Counted from the first letter of the stretch, positions 26,216 through 35,079 are shown. The stretch: 64,000 nt of DNA from Catenuloplanes indicus (GCF_030813715.1 NZ_JAUSUZ010000001.1:310001-374000); one strand, 5' to 3'. Numbers and translations are program-made. The notes: a model not told the origin generated them from the sequence alone.

Positions 26216-27007
26216 GTGACAGGGGTGCGCCTCGCCACCTTCAACATCCTGCACGGCCGCTCCCTGCGCGACGGGACCGTCGACGCCGACCGGCTCACCG
26301 ACGCCATCAAAACCCTCGACGCCGACATCCTCGGCCTCCAGGAAGTCGACCGCGCCCAAGCCCGCAGCCACCACCTCGACCTCACCGTCCTCGCCGCCGA
26401 CGCCCTCGGCGCCACCCACCACCGCTTCGCCGCCGCCGTCGTCGGCACCCCCGGCGAGGGCTTCCGCCCCCTCACCCACGACGACGACGGCGCCGACGAA
26501 CCCAACTACGGCATCGGCCTCGTCTCCCGCTGGCCGGTCCGGCAATGGCGCATCGTCCGGCTCCCCGCCGCACCCGTCCGCTCCCCCGTCTTCACCCCCA
26601 AACCCATCCTCATCCGCGACGAACCCCGCGTCCTGCTCGCCGCCGTCGTCGAACCACCCTGGGGCGGCACCCTCACCGTCGCCACCACCCACCTGTCGTT
26701 CGTCCCCGGCTGGAACCTCGTCCAGCTCCGCGCCGTCATCCGCGCCCTGCGCGGCATGCCCGGACCACGACTGCTGACCGGCGACCTCAACCTCCCCGCC
26801 GGCGTCGCCACCCGGATGACCCGCTGGCGCACCCTCGCCCGCACCCCCACCTTCCCCAGCCCCGCACCGTCACTACAGCTCGACCACGTCCTGCTCGACC
26901 CCCGCGACACCGGCGGACTCGGCCAGGTCATCAGCGTCGACACCCCCGAGGTACCCGTCTCCGACCACCGGCCGCTCGTCGTCCACCTCGCCTCACCCGG
27001 CCAGTAG
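26216..27007 (+). CDS. Endonuclease/exonuclease/phosphatase (EEP) family protein
   Basis: 263-residue EEP hydrolase: ATFNILHGRS (Asn), DILGLQEVDR (catalytic Glu), LLTGDLNLPAG (Asp and Asn) and VPVSDHRPLVV (His) appear in the canonical order. There is no signal peptide, so it is cytoplasmic. Substrates in this superfamily range from DNA to phosphoinositides and cannot be deduced. The GTG start has CATACC 7 nt upstream, possibly a leaderless promoter. An intrinsic terminator follows. Confidence 0.88.
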   Translation: MTGVRLATFNILHGRSLRDGTVDADRLTDAIKTLDADILGLQEVDRAQARSHHLDLTVLAADALGATHHRFAAAVVGTPGEGFRPLTHDDDGADEPNYGIGLVSRWPVRQWRIVRLPAAPVRSPVFTPKPILIRDEPRVLLAAVVEPPWGGTLTVATTHLSFVPGWNLVQLRAVIRALRGMPGPRLLTGDLNLPAGVATRMTRWRTLARTPTFPSPAPSLQLDHVLLDPRDTGGLGQVISVDTPEVPVSDHRPLVVHLASPGQ

Positions 27008-27081
27008 ACCCAGCACCAACGCCACCGGCGCCCACACATCCCGGCCACCACACGGACGAGCGCGCTCACCTGCACCCGAAA

Positions 27082-27123
27082 GCAAAGCCCTTGGTGTCGT
27101 CGGCGCTTTGCGCCGTCCTTTTT
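27082..27123 (+). terminator. Intrinsic terminator after the EEP gene
   Basis: Hairpin GGCGC-TTT-GCGCC (27102-27114) followed by GTCC and five T. A competing larger stem pairs GCAAAGC (27082-27088) with GCTTTGC (27105-27111). It is one of the few T-tailed terminators in the window. Confidence 0.7.
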
Positions 27124-27268
27124 GGTTCGGAATGCCGACAGGCACACCCCGTAGAGCATCCTAGGAAGATAGGTCAGAGTCTGTCGGGCGGAGGGCCAAA
27201 CCGGTTCACCGTGACGACTGAAGACGGAGGGACGCCCTGCGCCCCATCTTGTGACGCAGGCGCTCTGA

Positions 27269-28228
27269 TCAGAGAAATAGGTCGGCGTTCTCAGCGGCCC
27301 ATTCGTCGTAGGTACGCGGCGAGCGGCCGATGATGTCGCGGACGGAGGGCCGTTGTGCGACCGTCCATTCGGTGAGTTCGGTCAGGCGCGCACCGTACTC
27401 CTGGAGCGCGTACAGCGTTACCTCGATGGCGCCTTCCGGCCAGCCGTTACGGTGCCACGTTGCCCGGCTCTCAGCAGCCGTCACGGTGACAGCCTGAATG
27501 TCGCAACCGATGGCGTCAGCGATGCTGCGCACCCGTGACCGGGTCGACAAAGGCAGTCCCACCGCCTCGATGACGGTGCCGGAGTAGTGGTCGGTGTGCA
27601 TCGCCGCCGCAGCGACAGCGGCGAGATCGTCTTCATGGATGAACGGGTAGTGCCCACTGTCGAGGAACGCTTCCCGGACGACTCCCTCCGTTCGGATGGA
27701 CTGCGGCCAGTCGGAGCCGGTCGCGGGATACGTGCCGCTCCTGACGGAGCCCATCACGGCGGAGGGCCGGAGATGAGTCCACCGGAGCCCGGAACGCTCT
27801 ACAGCGCGTTCGATGGCCAGCCAGTGCCAGGTCTCCGGCGGGTTGTACTGCTCGTACTCGGGTCCGTGGGACGACAGCAGCACGATCCGCTGGACACCGG
27901 CTTCACCCGCCGACCTCAATGACGCCTCGACGGTCGAGGGATGCGCACCGGCGAGGAATACCGCATCGACGCCGGCGAAGATCTCGGCAGACGGCAACGG
28001 CTGGCCGATGGAGCCGATCACCACCTCTACCTCGGCCGGCCAGCCACTGCACTCCCCGGGTTCTGCGAGCACCCTCACCGGGTCCCCGGCGGCAAGCAAC
28101 TGCCGTGCCAAGCGTTGTCCGACAAGCCCCGTGGGGCTGCAGCCCTCATCCTTGCTCGGCGCGACGACCGTGAGGAGTTTGACGTCCCCGGCGATCGGCC
28201 GGCTGTGGGGCGAGTGAGATCTGTCCAT
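27269..28228 (-). CDS. NmrA-like NAD(P)-binding protein
   Basis: 319-residue atypical SDR of the NmrA/ HSCARG type. The Rossmann region GCSPTGLVGQRLARQLLAAG starts near residue 30, then VDAVFLAGAH, RIVLLSSHG and LRPSAVMGSV follow. Such proteins sense NADP redox state or reduce small substrates. The ATG at 28228 has a GGAGGG 7 nt upstream; a longer frame to 28534 runs through a transposase scar and is rejected. Compared with neighbours the gene has a lower G+C third position and more AT-rich codons, hinting at a different origin. Confidence 0.82.
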   Translation of the reverse strand: MDRSHSPHSRPIAGDVKLLTVVAPSKDEGCSPTGLVGQRLARQLLAAGDPVRVLAEPGECSGWPAEVEVVIGSIGQPLPSAEIFAGVDAVFLAGAHPSTVEASLRSAGEAGVQRIVLLSSHGPEYEQYNPPETWHWLAIERAVERSGLRWTHLRPSAVMGSVRSGTYPATGSDWPQSIRTEGVVREAFLDSGHYPFIHEDDLAAVAAAAMHTDHYSGTVIEAVGLPLSTRSRVRSIADAIGCDIQAVTVTAAESRATWHRNGWPEGAIEVTLYALQEYGARLTELTEWTVAQRPSVRDIIGRSPRTYDEWAAENADLFL

Positions 28229-28317
28229 GGCAAGACCCTCCAAGAGCTGGCGGGGATCTTGCGCGTGATCGGTAGTGATGCAGCCCGGGCGACTTCCGCG
28301 CACCACTGAGATCAACG

Positions 28318-28460
28318 TTGCGGATCCAACTGCGGCGACTTTACCGGCCCCTGCCGGTGGGTGCCACCCCGGAGAAGACTGCACGGGCGGATGCGCTGTT
28401 CGAGTTGACCGAGGCGCTGTTGCGTACCGACGGGCGGTCGAACCGTCCTGACGTTCCGAG
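28318..28460 (+). pseudogene. Transposase N-terminal scar
   Basis: One frame reads LRRLYRPL then, after a disrupted stretch, ARADALFELTEALLRTDG. This pattern matches the beginning of actinobacterial putative transposases of the NF041680 type (LYxCLTARADALFELxDAxLCxDG). The rest of the gene is absent; no terminal repeats could be recognised. It sits between the NmrA-like and siderophore genes. Confidence 0.45.
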
Positions 28461-28651
28461 ACGAGCTCCTCGGTGCTGCCGTCCGTCCCGGCAAGCCTGC
28501 TCCGTTCCGACGTGGCCAGGCGCACACCGCGCACCGCGTCCTAGGACGCTAGGTTTGGGTGGGACGGGGGACTTCGGGCGGGGGCGCGCGGTCGGGACAC
28601 CCCGGACGGGTCGAAAATGGCCAGCGGAACGGCTAGAGGGGGCACACGGCG

Positions 28652-30280
28652 ATGACCACGGCAGCGCACACGCCGGACACGGAACGCACGCGCGAGGATC
28701 TCGGGCGGCTGCGGCCGGATCTGGTCGCCGGATACGACGCGGCCCTGCCGGGCGCGCGGGCGGCCGTGCTGACCCGGCTGTGGGGCGCGATCGGCCGCGA
28801 ACCCCTCCCCGGGCTCGGCAACCGCGCCACCACCGGCGGCCGGCTCACCGTGACCCTGGCCGGCGGCGGCACGCTCACCGGCCCGGCCGCGGCCACCGCC
28901 CCGTTCGCGGAAGCCGATGGGCAAGCCGAGGCGGAAAGGGAAGCCGCGACAGGACCGCGGCCCGGCCCGGTGATCGACGGCCCGGGCGGGCCGATCGGCG
29001 ACCCGGTGCGGCTCGCCCGGCTCGCCGGCTGGCCGGACCGGTTCCACGCCGAACTCGCCAACTCCGTCGCCAACCTGGCTCTGGCCAGGGCGAACGCGTT
29101 CCCCACCCCCACCCTGAAACAGCTCGCCGCCGACCCGGAAGGCCTCGCCACGGCCGAACAGTCGGTGGTGGACGGGCATCCGATCCACCCGCTCTGCCGC
29201 ACCCGGACCGGCATGTCGACCGAGGAGGTCCTGGCCTACGCGCCGGAGCACCGCACGATCGTCGAGCTGGCCGAGGTCCGCGTGCCCGAGGACCGGTGGT
29301 ACGGCGAAGGCCCGCCGATCCTGACGGTCCACCCGTGGCAGCGCGACCACGTGCTCGACCGGCACCCGGGGCTGCGGCCCACCGGGCGCACCCGGCCGGC
29401 CCGGCCACTGATGTCGCTGCGGACGCTCGCCCCGGTCGGCCGGCGCAGCCAGCACGTCAAGACCGCGGTCGACGTGCAGATGACCTCCGCGGTGCGCACG
29501 GTCTCCCCGGCCGCGGTCCGCAACGGCCCGGTCGTCTCCGTGCTGCTGCACACGCTCGCCACCGACCTGCCCGGCCTGACGATCCTGCGGGAGACGTTCG
29601 CCGGCGCGGTCCTGGTCGACGGCGAACCCAGCCGCAGCCTCGCCTACCTGGCCCGGGAGGCACCCCGGCAGGCGCCCGGCGAGGTCGTCCTGCCGCTGGC
29701 CGCGCTCGCGCAGCCGGCACTGCAGAGGGACGCGGTCGACGCCGGCTTCGGCGGCGACCCGGTGGCCTTCTTCGCCACGCTGACCCGCACCGTCCTCCCG
29801 CCGCTGCTGGTCATGCTGCACCGCGGCGTCGCGCTCGAGGCGCACGGGCAGAACACGCTGGTCGCGCTGACCGACGGCGTGCCGAACCGGATGCTCTACC
29901 GGGACCTCGGCGGGATCCGGATCAGCCCGGCCCGGCTGCGCCGCAACGGCTTCACGCTCGGCGTGCCGGAGCTGCACGGCGACCTCGGCACCGACGACCC
30001 GGACGCGTTGCGCACCAAGGTCGTCGCCGCCGCGGTCTCCGGCGCGCTGGCCGAGCAGATCGCGGTGCTCACCCGTACCCACGGCGTGGCTCCTGATCTG
30101 CTCTGGGGTCTGGTCGCCGCGGTCGCCCGGGACACCTACGCGCGGCTCGGCACCGGCGACGTCGCGGGGCTGTTCGATGCGACGCTGCCGCTGAAGGCGA
30201 CGACCGCGATGCGCCTGGCCGCGGACCCGCTCGACGACGTGTGGACCCACCTCGACAACCCGATGGCAGGACTGCGATGA
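28652..30280 (+). CDS. IucA/IucC family siderophore synthetase (first)
   Basis: 542-residue NRPS-independent siderophore (NIS) synthetase, which joins a citrate-like acid to an amine or alcohol with ATP. The family signatures are HPIHPLCRTRTGMS (near 175), KTAVDVQMTSAVRTVSP (near 270, nucleotide site) and the C-terminal FhuF-like HRGVALEAHGQNTL (near 390). GGGGC-like ribosome bases precede the ATG at 28652. It overlaps the second synthetase (ATGA). Confidence 0.92.
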   Translation: MTTAAHTPDTERTREDLGRLRPDLVAGYDAALPGARAAVLTRLWGAIGREPLPGLGNRATTGGRLTVTLAGGGTLTGPAAATAPFAEADGQAEAEREAATGPRPGPVIDGPGGPIGDPVRLARLAGWPDRFHAELANSVANLALARANAFPTPTLKQLAADPEGLATAEQSVVDGHPIHPLCRTRTGMSTEEVLAYAPEHRTIVELAEVRVPEDRWYGEGPPILTVHPWQRDHVLDRHPGLRPTGRTRPARPLMSLRTLAPVGRRSQHVKTAVDVQMTSAVRTVSPAAVRNGPVVSVLLHTLATDLPGLTILRETFAGAVLVDGEPSRSLAYLAREAPRQAPGEVVLPLAALAQPALQRDAVDAGFGGDPVAFFATLTRTVLPPLLVMLHRGVALEAHGQNTLVALTDGVPNRMLYRDLGGIRISPARLRRNGFTLGVPELHGDLGTDDPDALRTKVVAAAVSGALAEQIAVLTRTHGVAPDLLWGLVAAVARDTYARLGTGDVAGLFDATLPLKATTAMRLAADPLDDVWTHLDNPMAGLR

Positions 30281-31923
30281 CCACCGCCCAGCGCGGCCAC
30301 CACCTCTGCGAACTCGCCCCGGTCACGCTCCGGGACGCGGTCGCGCACACCACGGCCGGGCTCGGCCGGGCCGCGCCCGGGCTGCTGCCCGCGTTCCGCG
30401 ACGCGATACCCGAGGCCGCGCGCACGGTCGGCACCCGGCTGCTCGGCGCGCTGATCCGCGAGGACATCGGCGACGCGCGCACCCGGTACGGCGGCCGCGG
30501 CACCCGGCACGGCTTCGACCGGGTCGAACCGGATCCGGCCGACGTGCCGGACGACCCGGTCGCGCTGCTCGGCGGCGACCCGGCCGCCTGGGGGCTGGCC
30601 GCCGAGATCGTCGACGCGACCGCGAACCTGGCGCTGGCGTTCGCCCGCCCGCCGGTCCGCGTGGACGTCCGGGACGCCGACGAGGCCGCGCTCGCCTACG
30701 AACGGCTGGCGATCACCGGGCACAACCTGCACCCGTGCGGGCGCACCCGGCTCGGCTGGGACGTGCCGGACCTGCTCGCGCACGACCTGGAGACCCCCGG
30801 CACCACGCTGCGGTTCGTGGCGGTCCGCCGGGACCTGCTCACCGGGCGGCTGGAGCACCCCGATCTCCCGCCGGCCCCGGACGGGTACGCGGTGCAGCCG
30901 GTGCACGCCTGGCAGTGGGACGCGGTGGTCCGGCACCGGTACGCGCACCTGCTCGACGACGGCGCGCTCCTGCCGCTCGACGGTGAGCTGCCGGTCTCCC
31001 CCACCGCGGCGCTGCGCACCGTGCTGCTGCCGCCCGGGCCGGACGGCGCCCGGCACTACCTGAAGGTGTCGCTGGACATCCAGGTCACCTCCACCCGCCG
31101 CAGCATCTCGGTGGCCAGCACGCAGAACGGGCCGGTGCTGTCCGCGCTGCTGCACACGCTGACCGGCGACGACCCGGACGGGCACCGGCTGCTGCTGCTG
31201 GCCGAGACCGCCGGCACGGCCGTCCTCGAGGCCGGGCGGGACCTGGCCGCGATCCTGCGCCGCGGCATCGACCACCGGCTGGCCGACGGCGAGACCGTGG
31301 TGCCGGGCAGCGCGCTCGCCGCGACCGACCCGGCGACCGGGCGGACCGTGCTGGCCGGGCTCGCCGACGCGTACCCGGGCAGCGCCCTGGACTTCGTCGA
31401 GGACTACGCGCGGCTGCTGCTTCCGGTGCCGCTGCGGCTCGCGGCCCGGCACGGCATCGCGCTCGAGGCGCACCTGCAGAACTGCCTGCCCACGTTCCGG
31501 CACGGGCGGCCGTACCGGCTGGTGCTGCGCGACTTCGCCGGGCTGCGGCTGCACCGGCCGCGGCTGGTGGCGTCCGGCATCGACCTGCCGCTGTGGCCGG
31601 GCTCGGTGACCGCCACGGACGACGACGCGACGATGCGGGCGAAGATCGGCTACACCGCGCTCCAGGCCCACCTGGGCGAGATCATCGTGCAGCTGACCCG
31701 GTCGCACGCGCTGGACGAGGCGGCGGCGTGGCGGCGGGTGCGCGCGGTCGTCGACGAGGTCTACGACGGGCTGCGCGGCGGGCCACGCCCGGTGCCGGCC
31801 GCGGCCGGGGACCATGCGGCGCTGACCGCGCCGCTGGTGCCGCACAAGGCGCTGGTCCGCATGCGGCTGGCCGGTGCGGGCGACGTCCACCACCCGGTCC
31901 GGAACCCGCTCCATGCGTTCTGA
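30277..31923 (+). CDS. IucA/IucC family siderophore synthetase (second)
   Basis: 548-residue NIS synthetase. GHNLHPCGRTRLGWDVPD (near 147), KVSLDIQVTSTRRSISVAS (near 262) and ARHGIALEAHLQNCL (near 388) are the matching motifs. The first and second copies are far diverged, suggesting that they make two different bonds, as in staphyloferrin or legiobactin pathways. It begins inside the stop of the first synthetase and overlaps the decarboxylase by 11 bp. Confidence 0.92.
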   Translation: MTTAQRGHHLCELAPVTLRDAVAHTTAGLGRAAPGLLPAFRDAIPEAARTVGTRLLGALIREDIGDARTRYGGRGTRHGFDRVEPDPADVPDDPVALLGGDPAAWGLAAEIVDATANLALAFARPPVRVDVRDADEAALAYERLAITGHNLHPCGRTRLGWDVPDLLAHDLETPGTTLRFVAVRRDLLTGRLEHPDLPPAPDGYAVQPVHAWQWDAVVRHRYAHLLDDGALLPLDGELPVSPTAALRTVLLPPGPDGARHYLKVSLDIQVTSTRRSISVASTQNGPVLSALLHTLTGDDPDGHRLLLLAETAGTAVLEAGRDLAAILRRGIDHRLADGETVVPGSALAATDPATGRTVLAGLADAYPGSALDFVEDYARLLLPVPLRLAARHGIALEAHLQNCLPTFRHGRPYRLVLRDFAGLRLHRPRLVASGIDLPLWPGSVTATDDDATMRAKIGYTALQAHLGEIIVQLTRSHALDEAAAWRRVRAVVDEVYDGLRGGPRPVPAAAGDHAALTAPLVPHKALVRMRLAGAGDVHHPVRNPLHAF

Positions 31924-33067
31924 CGTGCACGCCGCGCTGGACGGCGCCGAGCGGCCGGTCAGCGCCTACGTCTACTCGCGGGCCGTGCTGGCGGAGACCG
32001 CGGCGCGGGTGCGTGCGGCGCTGCCGGCCGGTGCGACGCTGCTCTACGCGGTCAAGGCCAACGGGCACCCGGACGTGGTCGCGGCGCTCGCGGCCGCCAC
32101 CGACGGCCTCGAGGTCGCCTCCGGCGGGGAACTCGCGCTCGCGGTCGCGGCCGGTGCCCGGCGGATCGCCTTCGGCGGGCCCGCGAAAACAGATCAAGAG
32201 CTGCATGCCGGGGTACGGGCGGGCGCGCTGATCCACGTGGAGAGCGTCCTCGAGCTGCGCCGGCTGGACGCGATCGCGGGCCGGCTCGGCGTGCGGGCCA
32301 CGGCCGCGCTGCGGGTCAACCGGGCCGAGGCCGGGCCGGACGGCAGCCACCGAATGACCGGCGTGCCGACACCGTTCGGGATCGACGAGGCCACGCTGGC
32401 CGACGCGCTCGCGGTGCCGCTGCGCGCGGTCGACCTGCGCGGCTTCCACCTGCACGCGGTGTCGAACTCGCTGGACGCCGGCGCCTACGCCACGTTCGCC
32501 GCCGGCGCGGTGGACTGGTCGGTGGCGGCCGCGGCCCGGTACGGCCTGGACCTGCGCTACGTCAACGTCGGCGGCGGGCTCGGCGTCTCGTACACCGGTG
32601 CGGAGACGCTCGACCTCGGAGAGCTCCGCGCCGGGCTGGCGGCGCTCGCCGTACCCGGGGACGTGGATCTGGTCTTCGAACCCGGTCGTTTCCTGGCCGC
32701 GGACGCCGGGTGGTACGCGGCCGAGGTGATCGACCTGAAGCGGACGCACGGCCGCTGGTTCGCGGTCCTTCGCGGCGGTACCCACCACTTCCGGCTGCCC
32801 GCGGCGTGGGGTTACAGCCACCCGTTCACGGTCCTGCCCCGCGACGACGCGTGGCAGTGGGACTTCCCCCGGCCCACGGTCACGGACGTGCCGGTGGACG
32901 CGGTCGGCGAGCTGTGCACGCCGCGCGACGTGCTCGCCCGCGACGTGCACGTGGACCGGCTGCGGGTCGGCGACGTGCTGCTCTTCGCCCGCACCGGCGC
33001 CTACGGCTGGGACATCTCCCACCACGACTTCCTCCGGCACCCGCACCCGCAGATCATCGTGGTCTGA
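31913..33067 (+). CDS. PLP-dependent decarboxylase (fold III), SbnH-like
   Basis: 384-residue alanine-racemase-fold decarboxylase. The PLP lysine is K48 in LLYAVKANGHPDV; GGGLGVSYTG binds the phosphate; FEPGRFLAADAGWY and the C-terminal GELCTPRDV provide the other active-site residues. In staphyloferrin B synthesis SbnH decarboxylates a citryl-diaminopropionate intermediate between two NIS synthetase steps. The operon position here makes the same type of reaction likely (inference). A free ornithine/lysine or diaminopimelate decarboxylase is the alternative. Confidence 0.88.
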   Translation: MRSDVHAALDGAERPVSAYVYSRAVLAETAARVRAALPAGATLLYAVKANGHPDVVAALAAATDGLEVASGGELALAVAAGARRIAFGGPAKTDQELHAGVRAGALIHVESVLELRRLDAIAGRLGVRATAALRVNRAEAGPDGSHRMTGVPTPFGIDEATLADALAVPLRAVDLRGFHLHAVSNSLDAGAYATFAAGAVDWSVAAAARYGLDLRYVNVGGGLGVSYTGAETLDLGELRAGLAALAVPGDVDLVFEPGRFLAADAGWYAAEVIDLKRTHGRWFAVLRGGTHHFRLPAAWGYSHPFTVLPRDDAWQWDFPRPTVTDVPVDAVGELCTPRDVLARDVHVDRLRVGDVLLFARTGAYGWDISHHDFLRHPHPQIIVV

Positions 33068-33075
33068 CCGGTCGG

Positions 33076-33381
33076 TCAGCGCCGCGGCGCGGCGGTGAAC
33101 AGCGCGATCAGCTCGCCGACGCGGTGATCGGCCTCGGCCGGGTGCCGGAACCGGCCGGCCGGGTTGATCGTGTACTCGTTGCGGCGGCCGACCCGTTCCC
33201 GGTGCAGGTAGCCGTCGGCCTCGAGGTCGGCGACGATCGCCTGCGCGGCGCGCTCGGTGATGCCGACGGACGCGGCGACGTCGCGCAGCCGGGCGGTCGG
33301 CTCGCGCGCGATGGCCAGCAGCACGTGCGCATGGTTGGTCAGGAACGTCCACCCGCGGGACGCGGGCGTGCTGCTGGGCAT
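33076..33381 (-). CDS. Winged-helix (MarR/ArsR-like) regulator
   Basis: 101-residue winged-helix protein: HAHVLLAIAREPTARLRDVA, then SVGITERAAQAIVADLEADG and YLHRERVGRRNEYTINP. This is the small group of actinobacterial HTH proteins near MarR. It is convergent with the siderophore operon and divergent from terC. A GAGG ribosome site precedes the ATG. Its targets are unknown. Confidence 0.85.
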   Translation of the reverse strand: MPSSTPASRGWTFLTNHAHVLLAIAREPTARLRDVAASVGITERAAQAIVADLEADGYLHRERVGRRNEYTINPAGRFRHPAEADHRVGELIALFTAAPRR

Positions 33382-33460
33382 CGATGACCTCGTTCGTCGG
33401 CGTGTCCGGGCACCTCAATATAGGACGCACCAGACACGAAACCCGCATCGCATGTCCCCC

Positions 33461-33490
33461 TTGACATACGAACTGTGCTTCGCGAATAAT
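33461..33490 (+). promoter_or_regulatory. Strong vegetative promoter for terC
   Basis: TTGACA (33461-33466), 18-bp spacer, AATAAT (33485-33490). It is the closest match to a primary-sigma consensus seen in the window, and transcription would start just before the riboswitch. Confidence 0.75.
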
Positions 33491-33499
33491 GGGACGTAG

Positions 33500-33655
33500 T
33501 TCGAGGGGGAGTACCCGACGATCCACGCACCGTCGTCAGTACGGACCTGGCAATCCGGGTCCCGGCGGTGCGGCTACCGGTGCGGTGGCCGGGGAGACCT
33601 TCGTCCAGCGCGCCGGCTTCCGCACCGCGGGGCCGGCTGGACGGGAGGTCTCCCC
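33500..33655 (+). promoter_or_regulatory. yybP-ykoY manganese riboswitch and expression platform
   Basis: The aptamer spans about 33500-33604: the conserved GGGGGAGTA (33505-33513) near the 5' side, GGCTACCGG (33572-33580) and GGGGAGACCTTCG (33591-33603) match the yybP-ykoY Mn(II) aptamer, with P1 pairing CGAGG to CCTTCG. Downstream, GGGGAGACCT (33591-33600) is perfectly complementary to AGGTCTCCCC (33646-33655), and GTCCAGC (33603-33609) to GCTGGAC (33636-33642). That stem would bury the ribosome site GGGAGG (33643-33648). Metal binding should keep the aptamer folded and free it, giving a translational on-switch. Confidence 0.82.
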
Positions 33656-34663
33656 TTGTCCGTGTCCTGGTGGATCTGGGCCGTGATCATGCTCGCCATC
33701 GCGGCGATGCTGGCCGTCGACCTGTTCCTGCACCGCGACAACCACGTCATCGGCTTCCGCGAGGCCGTGATCTGGTCCGGCATCTGGATCGCGGCCGGCC
33801 TGCTGTTCGGCGTCGTCCTGTGGGTGTGGCAGGGCGGCGAGGTGGCCGGCACCTACTACGCCGGCTACCTGATCGAGAAGGCGCTGTCGATCGACAACGT
33901 GTTCGTCTTCGCGCTGATCTTCTCCTACTTCGCGGTCCCGGCCGCGTACCAGCACAAGGTTCTGTTCTGGGGCGTCATCGGCGCCCTGGCGTTCCGGCTG
34001 GCGTTCATCTTCGTCGGCGCGGAACTACTGGAGACGTTCTTCTGGACCGCCTACGTGTTCGGCGCGTTCCTCGTCTACACCGGCTACCGGATGGCGTTCC
34101 GGCACGGCGAGCAGAGCCCGCCGGACCGCAACCCGGTCGTGCGCCTCGTGCGCCGGATCATCGCGACCGACCCGGCGTACCACGGTGACAGGTTCTTCAC
34201 CCGGATCAACGGCAAGCGCGTCGCCACCCTGCTGTTCGTGGTCCTGATCGCCGTCGAAGCCACCGACCTGATCTTCGCCATCGACAGCGTGGCGGCGATC
34301 CTTGCCATCACCACCAGCACGTTCATCGTCTGGACCGCGAACGCGTTCGCCATCCTCGGCCTGCGCAGCCTGTACTTCTGCCTGGCCGGGCTGCTGCGCC
34401 GGTTCGTGCACCTGCACTACGGGCTGGCCGTACTGCTCGCGTTCGCCGGTGTCAAGCTGATCCTGTCCGAGACCCCGGTCGGCAAGCTGCCGATCCCGGT
34501 CACGCTGGGCGTGATCGTCGTGACGATCGCGGTGTCGATCGTGTGGAGCCTGCGCAGCACCCGCTCCGCCGTCTCGTCCGGAACGGCTGTGCGGTACGGC
34601 ACAGGGCGGCCCGCTCAGGTCGTGGCCGGTGATGCCGACCGTGGGCGCGACACCGAGACCTGA
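33656..34663 (+). CDS. TerC/Alx family manganese exporter
   Basis: 335-residue membrane protein with about eight to nine segments. EKALSIDNVFVFALIFSYFA and EATDLIFAIDSVAAILAITT carry the two conserved acidic TerC motifs (Asp/Glu in membranes). TerC/Alx proteins export Mn(II), often to metallate secreted enzymes. The start is the TTG at 33656, 7 nt after GGGAGG; GTG at 33662 is possible but badly spaced. Control is by the riboswitch directly upstream. Confidence 0.92.
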   Translation: MSVSWWIWAVIMLAIAAMLAVDLFLHRDNHVIGFREAVIWSGIWIAAGLLFGVVLWVWQGGEVAGTYYAGYLIEKALSIDNVFVFALIFSYFAVPAAYQHKVLFWGVIGALAFRLAFIFVGAELLETFFWTAYVFGAFLVYTGYRMAFRHGEQSPPDRNPVVRLVRRIIATDPAYHGDRFFTRINGKRVATLLFVVLIAVEATDLIFAIDSVAAILAITTSTFIVWTANAFAILGLRSLYFCLAGLLRRFVHLHYGLAVLLAFAGVKLILSETPVGKLPIPVTLGVIVVTIAVSIVWSLRSTRSAVSSGTAVRYGTGRPAQVVAGDADRGRDTET

Positions 34664-34677
34664 TTCCCCGCCCCCCT

Positions 34678-34721
34678 CCCGGAGCGACGCCGTCCGGCCC
34701 GTGAAGGCCGGTCGCTCCGGG
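34678..34721. terminator. Hairpin between convergent genes
   Basis: Eleven-base arms (CCCGGAGCGAC at 34678-34688 and its complement at 34711-34721) with an inner GGCC stem. No T-run; it probably terminates terC and the AlkD-like remnant from the other side. Confidence 0.6.
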
Positions 34722-34731
34722 AGGGCCCTCG

Positions 34732-34979
34732 TCAGCCGGCGTCCTGCCGGCGGACCATCTCGGAGATCCAGACCGGCACGTACGGCGAGGTGCAGCCGGG
34801 TCGCCGGTGGCCCACAGCCGTACCGCCAGGTCCTGCCGGGTCTTCAGTCTTTTCGCCACCGGGCGCAGCGCGCCCAGGTTCACGCCGTGATCGTCGCCGT
34901 GTCGCGCGTTCACCGCGCGCACCCGCGGGTCGTCCAGCGCGGCCAGCTCGGCCCGGACGGCGTCCACCTCAGCATCCAT
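34732..34979 (-). pseudogene. DNA alkylation repair (AlkD-like) pseudogene
   Basis: The N-terminal 60 residues match the start of AlkD-like proteins (RVRAVNARHGDDHGVNLGAL then LKTRQDLAVRLWATGD). The next frame in sequence supplies only the very C-terminus, CTSPYVPVWISEMVRRQ, followed by a stop at 34734. About 150 residues between them are missing. At the join (near 34795-34803) the text CCGGCTGCACC serves both reading frames, as expected for deletion between short direct repeats. Confidence 0.75.
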
Positions 34980-34988
34980 CCGACGACT

Positions 34989-35024
34989 ATTTCAGACGTC
35001 GCTTATTTAAGGCAACGCTGAAAT
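34989..35024. promoter_or_regulatory. AT-rich inverted repeat upstream of the lipoprotein gene
   Basis: ATTTCAG and CTGAAAT (7-bp arms) flank TTATTTAA. It is the AT-richest spot nearby and lies between divergent start regions, so it is probably a promoter/operator. Confidence 0.4.
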
Positions 35025-35079
35025 TGCGATGGTCCTCTACCGTCTCAGGCGTCACCATCCACGTCGAAAGGCTGCTCCA

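Noticed and set aside
27082-27123. Riboswitch-like alternative hairpins after the EEP gene
   Set aside because: Position behind a stop and a T-run point to a terminator; the gene to the right reads toward it.
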